47,520 nt of DNA. It comes from Planctomycetota bacterium. GTDB lineage: Bacteria > Planctomycetota > UBA1135. Shown here in pieces: positions 24,228-32,853 of the stretch (position 1 is its first letter; each line of letters starts with the position of its first letter). Where the stretch lies: positions 1-47,520 of the forward strand of contig RFGR01000172.1 in the NCBI GenBank assembly GCA_003696625.1, in the 5' to 3' direction. Below the pieces are notes generated by a model. The model saw only the letters and a list, made by a program, of their open reading frames with translations. It did not search any database and was not told where the DNA came from. The position numbers were made by a program, and so were the translations under genes.

Positions 24228-25185
24228 GCTCTCCGCCCGCCTGCTGGCCTGGTACGCCCGCCGCCGCCGCGACCTGCCGTGGCGGCGCGACGTCAACCCG
24301 TATCGGGTCTGGATCTCCGAGGTGATGCTGCAGCAGACCCGGGTCGAGGCGGTGCGGCCATTCTACGAACGGTGGCTGGCCCGATTCCCGGACGTCGCCG
24401 CACTGGCCGTAGCCGAGGAGGAAGAGGTCCTGCGCTACTGGGCCGGCTTGGGGTACTACCGGCGGGCACGGATGCTCCACGCCGCCGCCCGCCGAGTGGT
24501 GGCCGCCGGCGGCGAGCTGCCCCGGAGCCGGGCCGGATGGCGGGAGCTGCCCGGAGTCGGGGAATACACCTCGGCCGCGATCGCCAGCATCGCTTTCGGC
24601 GAGGCGGTGCCGGTGGTGGACGGCAACGTCAAGCGGCTGGCGGCCCGCTTCCTGGCTCTGGAGCTGGCCGCCGATGACCGGGCCCTGCACCGAAAGGCCG
24701 AAGAGTGGGCCGGTCAGCTGGTCGTCGCCGCACCGGCTCCCGGCGACCTGAACCAGGCCCTGATGGAACTCGGCGCCACCGTCTGCACTCCGCGGGCGGC
24801 CGATTGCGAGCACTGCCCGCTGGTCGGCGCCTGCGCTTCCACGGGCGGGGACCCGCTCGCCCGGCCGCTTCCCACCCGGCGCCCACGTTGGCGGGAGGTG
24901 CGACTCGAGCATCGCCTCGCCCGTCGGGACGGGCGGGTTCTTCTCGTGCAGTGCCGGGAATCCGGCTGGACTCCCGGGCTCTGGGAGCCGCCGCGTCTCG
25001 CTGTCGGCGAGGACCGAAGCGGCCTGATCCCGCTCGGGACGGTCCGACACGTGATCTCCCGCCATCGGATCGAGGCGACCGCCTTCCTCGATCCAGGCTG
25101 GGACGGCAGCGGGGGAGTGGACCCCGAGCGGGTGCCGTTGAGCGGTCTCGGTCGGAAGCTCCTGGGGCTGCTCGATCGCGCCTAG
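24214..25185 (+). CDS. mutY: A/G-specific adenine glycosylase MutY
   Basis: 323 residues; removes adenine mispaired with 8-oxoguanine. Visible hallmarks: Glu36 in 'SEVMLQQTRV', helix-hairpin-helix 'ELPGVGEYTSAAI' (111-123), catalytic Asp136 in 'VVDGNVKR', and the iron-sulfur cluster ligands C191-x6-C198-x2-C201-x5-C207. The C-terminal NUDIX-like domain is short and the 8-oxoG recognition loop, usually F-S-H, reads I-S-R here ('VRHVISRHRI'), so damage recognition may be relaxed. The TTG start at 24214 is the earliest possible and places the catalytic core at the usual distance; TAGGCT at 24154 may be a promoter box. Its last 4 nt overlap the convergent HEAT gene. Confidence 0.92.
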   Translation: MDSATLSARLLAWYARRRRDLPWRRDVNPYRVWISEVMLQQTRVEAVRPFYERWLARFPDVAALAVAEEEEVLRYWAGLGYYRRARMLHAAARRVVAAGGELPRSRAGWRELPGVGEYTSAAIASIAFGEAVPVVDGNVKRLAARFLALELAADDRALHRKAEEWAGQLVVAAPAPGDLNQALMELGATVCTPRAADCEHCPLVGACASTGGDPLARPLPTRRPRWREVRLEHRLARRDGRVLLVQCRESGWTPGLWEPPRLAVGEDRSGLIPLGTVRHVISRHRIEATAFLDPGWDGSGGVDPERVPLSGLGRKLLGLLDRA

Positions 25186-27458
25186 AACAGCAGCTTCGGG
25201 GGCGCCGGCGCACCGCCCCGCTTCAGCCGCTCCACCGCCTGCCGGGCGGCGCGGCGGACCTGTTCGTCGGGGTCCCGGAGCAGCCGGATCACCGCCGGGG
25301 CGGCCTCGAACACGCCGAAGCCGGCCAGGACACCGGCCGCCTCGGCCCGGAATTCCGGGTCGGGGTCGGCCAGCATCGCCAGCAGTTCGCGGAGAGCGGC
25401 GGCGCGGGGATCCGCTTCCGGCCCGGTCTCCGGCGCCGGCGGCGAGACCTGTTCCAGCCACTCCTGCTCCTGCTGGATCTGGCTTCGGATCGCGGCCAGC
25501 GCTTGCTCGATCCGGTCCCGGACGCCCGGGTCGCCGACCAGACGCAGGGCCCGGGCGAGTTCGAGCCCCGCCTCGGCGCTCCCGATCCGGCGCAGTCCCT
25601 CCACCGCCGAGGCCAGGACCTCGGGCGACTCGGCGGTGCGAAGCGCTTCGGTCAGGATCGCTCGATCCTCGGGGCGCGGCGCCCGGGCGAGGGCGGCGAT
25701 CGCCCGCCGGGTCGGGAGGGTGTCACCGGCCGGCGGATACCGGTCGAGGATTTCGCGAGCGAGGGCGGCGGCGGCCGGGACGGGCAGCGGCCCGAAGTCT
25801 CCGAGCAGCCGTTCGCGGACCTCCTCGGGCAGCGAGGGCTCGCGCAGAACGAGTCGGAGGAACGCGGCCTGACGGCGGGCGTCCTCCGGGAACAACGGCA
25901 CCAGCAGGTCCAGGGTGACGGTCAGATCCCGATTCGAGCCGACCACCGCCGGATCGGCGAGGAGGTCGAGGGCAGCCTCCTCGACCCCGGCGCGCTCCAG
26001 CCGGGCGGCGGCGGCGATCGCGAAGGCCCGCGCCGCCGGCGGCCGATCGGCGGCCAGACCGGCCGGCGGCAGGATGCGCTCGGCCAGATCCGGCCGCTGG
26101 GCGAGTCCGGCGACCAGGGCCGGCCAGCCGACTTCCTCGAGCAGGTCCGGCAGCTTCCGGAGGTCGAAGGCCGGCCGGGCATCGGCCGGCCCGGCCGCGA
26201 GCAGGAGGAGCAGCGCCTCCGTGCTCCGGCCCCAGTCGGGGCGGAGGAGGAAGGCGGCGGCGGCGCGCTGGCGGAGCCAGCCGGGGCGGCCTTCCTCCAG
26301 CAGCAGCGACCAGACCGACTCGGTGCCGGCGGCGGGCCGCTCGCCGGCGAGCAGTAAGTCCAGGAGCCCGCCGGCGTCCACCGGCCCCAGTTCGGCGGCG
26401 AGATCGGCCACCGTCCGGGCCAGGCGGGGATCGAGGGCTTCGAAATCGACCTGGGCCGACAGGAGCGGCAGCGCCCGCCAGCGGGTGAGGGGGCGGCGCA
26501 GGAGACGGACCGTGAGCGAGGCGAGGCCGGGCCGCGGCCGCGGCTGATTGCCGGCGTCGTCGATCCAGAGGCCGTCCACCAGGTGCGGATCGCCGCGCCG
26601 GAGCAGAAGCTCGAGCGCGTGCAGAGCCCAGGCGTCCGGCGCCCGATCCAGGACAGCGTTCATCAACTCGAGGGTGCCGGCCGGGTCCACGCGGAGGAGG
26701 AGATCGAGCGGATCGCCGGGGCCGGCCGCGTCGGCGCCTTCGAGGCGTTCCAGGACCAACCGGGCCAAGGCCGGCGCGGCGCGCAGGCCGAGGTTCAGGA
26801 TCTCCTTGTCCCCGCCGTCGGCCAGCAGGCGACGAACCTCCCGTTCCAGCGCCGGCGACGGAGGTCCAAAGGAACGGCTCAGGATCTCTTCCGCCGCCGG
26901 GGACAGGCCGGCGACCGCGGGTTCCTGCTCGATGGGGGAGGCGGCGTCCGGCTCTTCGGCCGGCGGCCGGCGGAGTGGGCCGAGTTTGTCTCGGAATCCG
27001 GTCAGTTCCGGGTCGGCGGCGGCGCGGCGGGCCGCAGCGACGGCCGCGGCATCCGGCGGGATCAGCTCCGGCCGGCTGCCGTCGGCGAGCCGGAAGCCCT
27101 CGGGGAGCAGGAACTCGCCCAGCGCCGCGCGCGCCTCCTCCTTGCACCCGGTCGCGGCCAGCACCCGGGCCCGTTCCCGCGCCACCGCGGCGTAGAGCGG
27201 CGCCCGATCGCCGGCGAACCGGGCGTCGTTCACGCTCAGCCGCAGCCGTTCGAGCGCGGCCAGGGCCGCGGCGGGGTCCCTTCGGGCGGCCCACTCGAGG
27301 CGGAGTCTGGCCAGATCCTCTTCGATCCGCTCCCGAGTCGCGGCCGGGGAGGTGCGGGCGACGCCGTCCGCGCCGAGGATGGCACCGCTCCAAAGCCGGC
27401 CCGCGCCGGGATCCTGGAGAAGAGGCAGGAGGAGGAGCGAGACGAGGGCGAGAGTCAT
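25182..27458 (-). CDS. exported HEAT-repeat protein
   Basis: 758 residues from ATG at 27458 ('MTLALVSLLLLPLLQDPG', signal peptide). I prefer this start to 27518, whose 20 extra residues are polar and would bury the signal. The body is helical; the C-terminus has clear HEAT-type repeats ('DPDPEFRAEAAGVLAGFG', 'DPDEQVRRAARQAVERL'). There is no catalytic motif. HEAT scaffolds like this act in periplasmic protein-protein contacts. It lies 67 bp downstream of the response regulator on the same strand, so it may be the third gene of the kinase-regulator operon or a target of it. It is similar in style to the HEAT-VWA protein at 14704-16227. Confidence 0.75.
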   Translation of the reverse strand: MTLALVSLLLLPLLQDPGAGRLWSGAILGADGVARTSPAATRERIEEDLARLRLEWAARRDPAAALAALERLRLSVNDARFAGDRAPLYAAVARERARVLAATGCKEEARAALGEFLLPEGFRLADGSRPELIPPDAAAVAAARRAAADPELTGFRDKLGPLRRPPAEEPDAASPIEQEPAVAGLSPAAEEILSRSFGPPSPALEREVRRLLADGGDKEILNLGLRAAPALARLVLERLEGADAAGPGDPLDLLLRVDPAGTLELMNAVLDRAPDAWALHALELLLRRGDPHLVDGLWIDDAGNQPRPRPGLASLTVRLLRRPLTRWRALPLLSAQVDFEALDPRLARTVADLAAELGPVDAGGLLDLLLAGERPAAGTESVWSLLLEEGRPGWLRQRAAAAFLLRPDWGRSTEALLLLLAAGPADARPAFDLRKLPDLLEEVGWPALVAGLAQRPDLAERILPPAGLAADRPPAARAFAIAAAARLERAGVEEAALDLLADPAVVGSNRDLTVTLDLLVPLFPEDARRQAAFLRLVLREPSLPEEVRERLLGDFGPLPVPAAAALAREILDRYPPAGDTLPTRRAIAALARAPRPEDRAILTEALRTAESPEVLASAVEGLRRIGSAEAGLELARALRLVGDPGVRDRIEQALAAIRSQIQQEQEWLEQVSPPAPETGPEADPRAAALRELLAMLADPDPEFRAEAAGVLAGFGVFEAAPAVIRLLRDPDEQVRRAARQAVERLKRGGAPAPPKLLF

Positions 27459-27525
27459 GTCCCGGTTGTCCGAGTTCCCGCACTCCAGCTTGTCAGCCGC
27501 GGATGGATTCGGTGTCAACCCGGTG

Positions 27526-28251
27526 TCAAGCGCCGTCTTCGCCCTCGGGCGAGAACTTGTAGCCGACCCCGTGCACGGTGAGCAGGTGCCGGGGCCGCTC
27601 CGGCCGCTCTTCGATCTTCTTGCGCAACTTGAGCACGTGGGTGTCCACGGTGCGTGGGGTCGGGAAGGCGTCGCGGCCCCAGACCTCGTCCAGGATCCGG
27701 TTCCGGGCCAGGACCTGGCCGGGGTGGTCGAGGAAGAACCGCAGCAGCTCCAGTTCGCGGCGGGAGAGGCCGTGCCGGGTCCGGCCGCGGACCAGCGAGT
27801 AGCCGGCGAAGTCCACCTCCACCTCGCCGAAGCGGGCGCGGCCGCGGGCGGAGCGGCCGGGTTCGGCGGCGCCCGCGCGCCGGAGCAGCGCCCCGACCCG
27901 GAGGAGCAGCTCCCGCATCGAGAAGGGCTTCACCAGGTAGTCGTCGGCGCCGTACTCGAAGCCCTGGATCCGGTCCCATTCTTCGCCGCGGGCGGAGAGG
28001 ATCAGGACCGGCAGCGCGGTCCGTTCGCGGCGGATCGAGCGCAGGACCTCGAAGCCGTCGCGGCGCGGCAGCATCAGGTCGAGGAGGACCAGGTCGGGAG
28101 CGGAGGAGAGCGCCAGCTCCTCGCCGGCAACGCCGTCGGCCGCTGTGAGGACGGTGTATCCCTCGGCGGCGAGGGCGTCGGCCAGCGCCAAGCGCAGGGC
28201 CTCCTCGTCCTCGATCACCAAGATCCGGGCCGGCGACGGGGGCGGGGTCAT
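27526..28251 (-). CDS. OmpR/PhoB-family response regulator
   Basis: 241 residues. Receiver domain (9-120): acidic pair Glu14/Asp15, phosphoacceptor Asp58 in 'LVLLDLMLP', Ser86, and Lys108 in 'YLVKPF'. DNA-binding winged helix (about 140-235): 'LSRRELELLRFFLDHPGQVLARN' and 'RTVDTHVLKLRKKIE', followed by 'HLLTVHGVGYKF'. All switch residues are present. ATG overlaps the histidine kinase stop by 4 nt, so the pair is made together and should be cognate. The stimulus is not evident; proximity to envelope and secreted proteins suggests an envelope signal. Confidence 0.94.
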   Translation of the reverse strand: MTPPPSPARILVIEDEEALRLALADALAAEGYTVLTAADGVAGEELALSSAPDLVLLDLMLPRRDGFEVLRSIRRERTALPVLILSARGEEWDRIQGFEYGADDYLVKPFSMRELLLRVGALLRRAGAAEPGRSARGRARFGEVEVDFAGYSLVRGRTRHGLSRRELELLRFFLDHPGQVLARNRILDEVWGRDAFPTPRTVDTHVLKLRKKIEERPERPRHLLTVHGVGYKFSPEGEDGA

Positions 28252-30161
28252 GCCAACGGCACCTCCAGCACGAAACAGGCGCCGCGGCCGTCCGGCGGCG
28301 TCTCGCAGCGCACGCTGCCGCGGTGGGCGAGGGCGATCCGCCGAACGATGGCCAGGCCGAGACCGAGGCCTTCGCCGCCCGTGTCCCCGCTGCCGCCGCG
28401 TTCGAACGGCTGGAAGATCCGTTCCCGCCGGCCGGGCGGAACGCCGGGCCCCCGGTCCCGGACCGCCACCCGAAGGACCGGGGCGGAGCGGACCGTCGTG
28501 CCGACCTCGACCCTCACCTCGCCGTCGCCGTGCCGGCAGGCGTTGTCGATCAGATTCAGCACCGCCCGGCGTAGCGCCTCGCCGTCGATCAGGGCCTCGG
28601 GCAGGTCGATTTCCCGCCGGAACTCGAGGCTGGAGCCGTGGCGTTCGGCCAGATCGGCGGCGCCGCGCTCGAGTTCCTCGGCCCAGGCGGCGAGATCGGT
28701 CGTCTCCAGTCGGGGCTCGGGCGGCAGGCCTCGCTCGAGGCGGGAGACGTCGAGCAGGTCCTCGACCAAGCGGCGGAGACGGGCCGCCTCACGCCGAATC
28801 AGCCGGTGGTACCGGGCGGTGGAGCCCGGGCCGGCCCGGCTGCTTTCCAGGTTCTCCGCCATCAACAGGATCGAGGCCACTGGAGTGCGGAGTTCATGGG
28901 AAACGGTGGCCACGAAGCGGGAGCGGAGTTCCTGCAGCCGCCGTTCGCGGGCCAGGGACCGGCCGGCGAACAGGCCGGCGGCGGCACAGAGCAGGCCGAG
29001 AGCGACCAGGCCGAAGCGGCGGGCGCGGGCGCCGGCGCCGGCGGCGGCGACGAAACCCTCCGGGTCGGAATGGACCAGGTCGAAGGCGAAAGTCGGGCCG
29101 GCGAGCTGGATCGGGCCGCGGAGCACCCGACCGGCCGTCGGCCCGCCGAACGAGACCTCGAAGCCGTCTTCGAGGATTCGGGAGTCTTCGAGGGCGGCGG
29201 TGAAGGCCGCTTCCAGCCCCGGCCGATCCAGGAACCAGGCCTGGCAGCCGTCCTTCTCCCGGACGGCGAGGAGGACGTCCGCGCCCCGGACCTGGATCGA
29301 GGCCTCGGCCGCCGAGGGCTCGGGAATCGCCCAGCCGGCGGCGGCCAGAGCCCGCAGATCTCGGGCCGCCTCGAAGGAGCGGAGGCGCGGATCGCCGGGG
29401 GCCAGCATCTCGGCCAAGGCGCTCCGGAGCGGGGGCCGGCTCAACCGCAGCCGCCCGTCCTCACCGCGGATCAGGGCGGGCGGGGAGTCGGGCAAGGCGA
29501 GCGCCCCGGAGGTCCACGCGGAGACCAACCGATCCCGCCCTTCGGACCGTTCCGCGGGATCGAGCAGCGGCTCGGCGGCGAGGTAGGAGAGCAGCAGACA
29601 GGAAAGGCCGTTCTCGGCCTCGTCGCCGGTCAGCTCCTCCACCGCGCGGCGCCAAGACCGGGCCACCGCATCGCGGTCTTCGGCCCTGGCCGCGTACTGG
29701 ATCAGCCGCAACCGGGCGACGGCCCGCCGCCGCGGATCGGAGGTGCCGGCCAGGGCCTCCTCCAGGTCGGCGCGGGCGCCGTCCAAGTCGCCCTCGGCTT
29801 CCTTCTCCTCGGCCGCCGCCAGCAGCGCTTCGAAGGCGGTCGGCCGCTCCGAGCGCCAGGAAGACCAGTCGCGTCCGGTCGATCCGGCCGGCACCGACGC
29901 CTCGCGGGCGGCGGCCCGGTCCCAGCTGAGAGCAGGGGGTTCGGTCCCGATCAGGGCTGACGGATCGCGGAGGAGCCGACGCCATTCCGCCTCCACTGCC
30001 TCCAATGTGGAGGTCGTCGCCCGGGCGAGGGCGGCCTCGCCGATGGCCCGCGGGTCTCCGGAGGGGCCGAAGGCGGCGAGGATCAGGAAGGCGCCGGCGA
30101 GGAGCCCGAGGATCGCGACCCCGCGCTCCAGACCGAAGGCGGACCGCCCGCTGTGCGCCAT
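28248..30161 (-). CDS. sensor histidine kinase, membrane-bound
   Basis: 637 residues. One transmembrane helix at about 14-32 ('VAILGLLAGAFLILAA') and another at 382-400 ('FGLVALGLLCAAAGLFAG') bracket a 350-residue sensor region outside the membrane. That region contains TPR-like helices ('EAEGDLDGARADLEEAL') and no fold I recognise. The kinase core follows: H-box 'VSHELRTPVASI' with His422, N-box 'LNLIDNACRHGDG', G1 'DRGPGVP', F-box 'FERGG' and G2 'GEGLGLGLAIVRRI'. ATG at 30161 is fixed by the promoter TTGACA-19-TACCCT ending 7 nt upstream; the ORF track's start at 30422 runs through the intergenic element. The pair with the response regulator is overlapping and cognate. Confidence 0.92.
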   Translation of the reverse strand: MAHSGRSAFGLERGVAILGLLAGAFLILAAFGPSGDPRAIGEAALARATTSTLEAVEAEWRRLLRDPSALIGTEPPALSWDRAAAREASVPAGSTGRDWSSWRSERPTAFEALLAAAEEKEAEGDLDGARADLEEALAGTSDPRRRAVARLRLIQYAARAEDRDAVARSWRRAVEELTGDEAENGLSCLLLSYLAAEPLLDPAERSEGRDRLVSAWTSGALALPDSPPALIRGEDGRLRLSRPPLRSALAEMLAPGDPRLRSFEAARDLRALAAAGWAIPEPSAAEASIQVRGADVLLAVREKDGCQAWFLDRPGLEAAFTAALEDSRILEDGFEVSFGGPTAGRVLRGPIQLAGPTFAFDLVHSDPEGFVAAAGAGARARRFGLVALGLLCAAAGLFAGRSLARERRLQELRSRFVATVSHELRTPVASILLMAENLESSRAGPGSTARYHRLIRREAARLRRLVEDLLDVSRLERGLPPEPRLETTDLAAWAEELERGAADLAERHGSSLEFRREIDLPEALIDGEALRRAVLNLIDNACRHGDGEVRVEVGTTVRSAPVLRVAVRDRGPGVPPGRRERIFQPFERGGSGDTGGEGLGLGLAIVRRIALAHRGSVRCETPPDGRGACFVLEVPLA

Positions 30162-30168
30162 GGGGTCC

Positions 30169-30199
30169 AGGGTAGTGCGCCGTCGCGATCGGCTGTCAA
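30169..30199 (-). promoter_or_regulatory. promoter of the two-component operon
   Basis: On the minus strand a perfect -35 TTGACA (30199-30194) is followed after 19 nt by TACCCT (30174-30169), and the ATG comes 7 nt later. This predicts a leaderless message. The -35 lies 9 nt outside the left arm of the inverted repeat. Confidence 0.6.
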
Positions 30200-30207
30200 C
30201 GCCCTGT

Positions 30208-30560
30208 GAATCTGGTCCCACCTTCTGGCGCTCGGTTGTTGCCCTTGATGTAACCATGGCCGGTGCGAACCGTCCCCAGCAAGGGGAGGTTTCGCGAGTC
30301 TGCCCGGTCCGCAAGCGGCCGTGGCGGCCGAGTAGTCGTCCCCGGGGCCCCGGGGTCGGCAGGAGGCCGGCATCTTCTCCACGCCCCGATGCGGGCGGGC
30401 GCATCCCAGCTGGGCCGGACATTGGGCCTCGCGATTCCGGCGCAGGACCGGAAGGCGTGAGCCGGTGCTAGGCCCCTGGGGCGCTGCCTCTCGAGGAGTT
30501 CGACGACCAGCGGGTTACACCGGAAGAGGAAGATCAGGGCCACCGGGTGGGACCAGATTC
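30208..30560. repeat. 353-bp intergenic element bounded by 15-bp perfect inverted repeats
   Basis: GAATCTGGTCCCACC (30208-30222) and its exact reverse complement GGTGGGACCAGATTC (30546-30560) bound a 323-bp interior between the divergent kinase and CarboxypepD-like genes. No clear target-site duplication flanks it. The interior has GC-rich local hairpins (around 30339-30356, CCCCGGGGCCCCGGGG) and no convincing gene; the short ORFs in the track show no recognisable domain. It could be a MITE-like element, an invertible segment, or the closing stem of a long RNA. The remaining intergenic sequence holds the two promoters. Confidence 0.65.
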
Positions 30561-30564
30561 GTCC

Positions 30565-30570
30565 TAGGAT
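30565..30570 (+). promoter_or_regulatory. -10 box of the CarboxypepD-like gene
   Basis: TAGGAT stands 14 nt before the ATG at 30585 and 4 nt outside the right inverted-repeat arm. A -35 at normal spacing (30542-30547) would touch that arm, so the element could influence this promoter. Confidence 0.4.
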
Positions 30571-30584
30571 GGTCGGCTCGAGCC

Positions 30585-32702
30585 ATGACCACCCGCCGTC
30601 TCGCGCTCCTCCTCCTCCTCGCCGCCGTCGCCGGCCTGGCCTACGTGGCCTTTGCGCCCCGGCGCGACACGCCGCCGGCCCCGGTCCCGGTCCCCAACGG
30701 CGCCAGCGCCGACGGGGTCGAATCCACCGCTCCCGGAGCGGCTGCGGCGGCCGAAGGAGGCCGGACCACCCTGGATCAGGGCGACCTCGCCCCGGCCGAA
30801 GGGCTCGGCTTCGTGCGCGGCCGGGTCGTCGGTCCGGACGGCCGTGGCCTGCGCGAGGCCCGTGTCCGGCTCGTTCCGGCCGGCGGCTTCCTGGCTCTCG
30901 GCATGCCGCGATCCGCCCTGGTCGAGGGGATGACCGCCTGCCGCCCGGACGGAGGCTTCTCGTTGCCGCTCACCGACCCGGATCAGCCGTTCACGGTCGG
31001 TGCGGTCGCCCCGGGTTATGCCCCACGCCGGGCGCCGGTCGAGGATCCCTCGCGGCCGGTCACGGTCCGCCTAGTGCCCGAGGTCCAGGTGTCCGGTTCC
31101 GTGGTGGACGAGGCCGGTGCTCCGGTGGCCGAGGCCGAGATCCGACTCACCGGGCCTCCGCAGCTCGACGGTCTGCCGGATCCGGCGGTCAGCGGGCCGG
31201 ACGGCTCCTTCGTCCTCGCCGCTCCGGGCGCCGGCACCTACGGGCTGAAGGTGCGGAGCGCTGCCGGCGCCGATGTCTTCCTGGAGGGAATCGAGGTGGC
31301 GGAGGGCATGGAGCCCTTGCGGGTGGTGGTGCGCGGTTCCGGCGGGGTGATCGTTCGGGTGAGCGAACGCGGCGGCGGACCGATCGAGGGGGCCGAGGTC
31401 GAGCTGCGGTCGACCAGCGTGGCCCTGGCCCGCGACGGCAGCAAGCGGACCCGGACGGACTCGGCTGGAGTTGCCAGGATCCTGTCGGTCGACCCGGGCT
31501 CCTGGATCCTGCGGGTGGCTGCGCCCGGCTACGCCGAGGTGCGGCGCCGTCACCAGCAGCGGAGCGCCGGGCCGGAGGAGATCCGGGTGGAGCTGGCCCA
31601 GCCCGGAACCCTCGAGGCGACGGTCGTGGACCGGTCCGGGTTGCCGGTACCGGGTTTCCAGGTCTTGCTCCAGGCCCGCGACCTCCAGCAGCGGCTTCAA
31701 GAGGCGGCCGGTCCCCGGACCACGGACCCGTCCGGGGTCGCCCGTTGGAGCGGGCTGGAGGCCGGCTCCTACTTCGTGATCGGCGGCGGCGAAGGCTGGC
31801 AGATGGATCTAGAAACCACCCTCGGCGGCGGCGAAGGCGACCTCGGGGAGAAGAAGGGCGGACTCGGCAGTTCGGTGGTCGAGGTCGAGGTCCTTCCCGG
31901 ACAGGTGGTGCGGGCTGAGCTGGTTCTCCGCGGTCACGCCCGCGTTCGGGCCGAGGTCCACGACGACTCCGGCCCGGTGGTCGGAGCCGAGGTCCGACTG
32001 CACCGCCGGGGGGTCGCCTCCGAGCATGCCGTGGCGCGCGGGGTCACCGGCCAGGACGGCTCGGTTCTGTTGCCGCCGGTTCGTCCGGACGTCTACCAGT
32101 CGTCGGTCCTGTTGGCGGAAGGGAGGATCCAGGTCGCCGGCCCGGAAATCCGGATCGAGGGGGCCAGTCGGACCGTCCGGATCGACCTGCCCGCCGGCGA
32201 GGTGGTCGGAACGCTCGCGGCCAGCGACGGCCCGGTGGCCGGAGCGCGGGTGGAGATCACCGGTGCCGGCGCGCCGCGGTCCTGGGCTGTGACCGCCGCC
32301 GACGGGTCCTTCCGCCTCCCGTATCTGCCGGAAGGAGAACTCCTCCTGCAGGCCAGAGTGGACGGCTTCCTGCCCTGGAAATCGCGGCCGCTTGCCAGCG
32401 ATGGTCGCAGTCGGGTGGACTTGGGGGTGGTGCGCCTCGATCGTGCGGCCACGATCGCCGGCCGGGCCCTCGGTCTGCCGCCGGAAAGCCAGCAGGGCTT
32501 CGCCTTCCGGCTGGTCGAACTTCACGACACCCAGGGCCGCCGGGTGGCGGTCTCGGCGCTGGAGAACGGAGATCGGTTCCGTTTCGATGAGGTGCGTCCG
32601 GGCAGTTACACCCTCGTCGTCACTGCGGCCGGCCGCATGTACCCGGGGATACCGATCCAAGTGAGCGAGGGGCGGAACGAGGTCGAGATTCGACCAGAAT
32701 AG
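30585..32702 (+). CDS. membrane-anchored protein with carboxypeptidase-regulatory-like (Ig-like) repeats
   Basis: 705 residues. The N-terminus 'LALLLLLAAVAGLAYVAFA' is an uncleaved anchor or signal peptide. At least six to seven beta-sandwich repeats follow, each with the pattern G-x-V-x-(D/G)-x-x-G-x-P-(V/L)-x-x-A-x-V-x-L ('GRVVGPDGRGLREARVRL', 'GSVVDEAGAPVAEAEIRL', 'ATVVDRSGLPVPGFQVLL', 'GTLAASDGPVAGARVEI'), typical of CarboxypepD_reg domains, often ending in 'PGxYxLxVxAxGY'. No enzyme domain is visible, so a surface scaffold is likely. ATG at 30585 is supported by the hydrophobic anchor that follows; the ORF track start at 30465 lies in the inverted-repeat element. It is divergent from the two-component operon. 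Confidence 0.82.
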   Translation: MTTRRLALLLLLAAVAGLAYVAFAPRRDTPPAPVPVPNGASADGVESTAPGAAAAAEGGRTTLDQGDLAPAEGLGFVRGRVVGPDGRGLREARVRLVPAGGFLALGMPRSALVEGMTACRPDGGFSLPLTDPDQPFTVGAVAPGYAPRRAPVEDPSRPVTVRLVPEVQVSGSVVDEAGAPVAEAEIRLTGPPQLDGLPDPAVSGPDGSFVLAAPGAGTYGLKVRSAAGADVFLEGIEVAEGMEPLRVVVRGSGGVIVRVSERGGGPIEGAEVELRSTSVALARDGSKRTRTDSAGVARILSVDPGSWILRVAAPGYAEVRRRHQQRSAGPEEIRVELAQPGTLEATVVDRSGLPVPGFQVLLQARDLQQRLQEAAGPRTTDPSGVARWSGLEAGSYFVIGGGEGWQMDLETTLGGGEGDLGEKKGGLGSSVVEVEVLPGQVVRAELVLRGHARVRAEVHDDSGPVVGAEVRLHRRGVASEHAVARGVTGQDGSVLLPPVRPDVYQSSVLLAEGRIQVAGPEIRIEGASRTVRIDLPAGEVVGTLAASDGPVAGARVEITGAGAPRSWAVTAADGSFRLPYLPEGELLLQARVDGFLPWKSRPLASDGRSRVDLGVVRLDRAATIAGRALGLPPESQQGFAFRLVELHDTQGRRVAVSALENGDRFRFDEVRPGSYTLVVTAAGRMYPGIPIQVSEGRNEVEIRPE

Positions 32703-32761
32703 TCCGGATCCGACCTGAAAACTAATTCTTGAAAAGAAAGCAGGTTCCCTGGGGAAATCTT

Positions 32762-32770
32762 TGGTATTAT
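32762..32770 (+). promoter_or_regulatory. extended -10 promoter of the three-repeat secreted protein
   Basis: TG-G-TATTAT (32762-32770) is an extended -10 element in an unusually AT-rich patch (32717-32775). A TTGAAA at 32729 is too far (30 nt) to be its -35. Start near 32777 gives a leader of about 77 nt with no Shine-Dalgarno sequence. Confidence 0.5.
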
Positions 32771-32853
32771 CCTGAAGTCAGATCCGGTCCTCGGGTCCTC
32801 CGTCCCGGCGCTCCGCGCCTTCCCAACCCCTTCCCCAACCCACCGATTCCTCG

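Noticed and set aside
30400-30540. tRNA- or RNase P-like RNA in the intergenic element
   Set aside because: I looked for the T-loop GGTTCRANNCC, the acceptor stem pairing and the RNase P conserved GAGGAAAGTCC; none fit on either strand.
30196-30543. 115-residue minus-strand ORF inside the inverted-repeat element, as a transposase remnant or small gene
   Set aside because: No recognisable domain, no start signal, and it spans the repeat arm. I leave the interior as non-coding.
32729-32770. TTGAAA (32729) plus TATTAT (32765) as a standard promoter
   Set aside because: The 30-nt spacing is too long. I kept only the extended -10 (TGGTATTAT).
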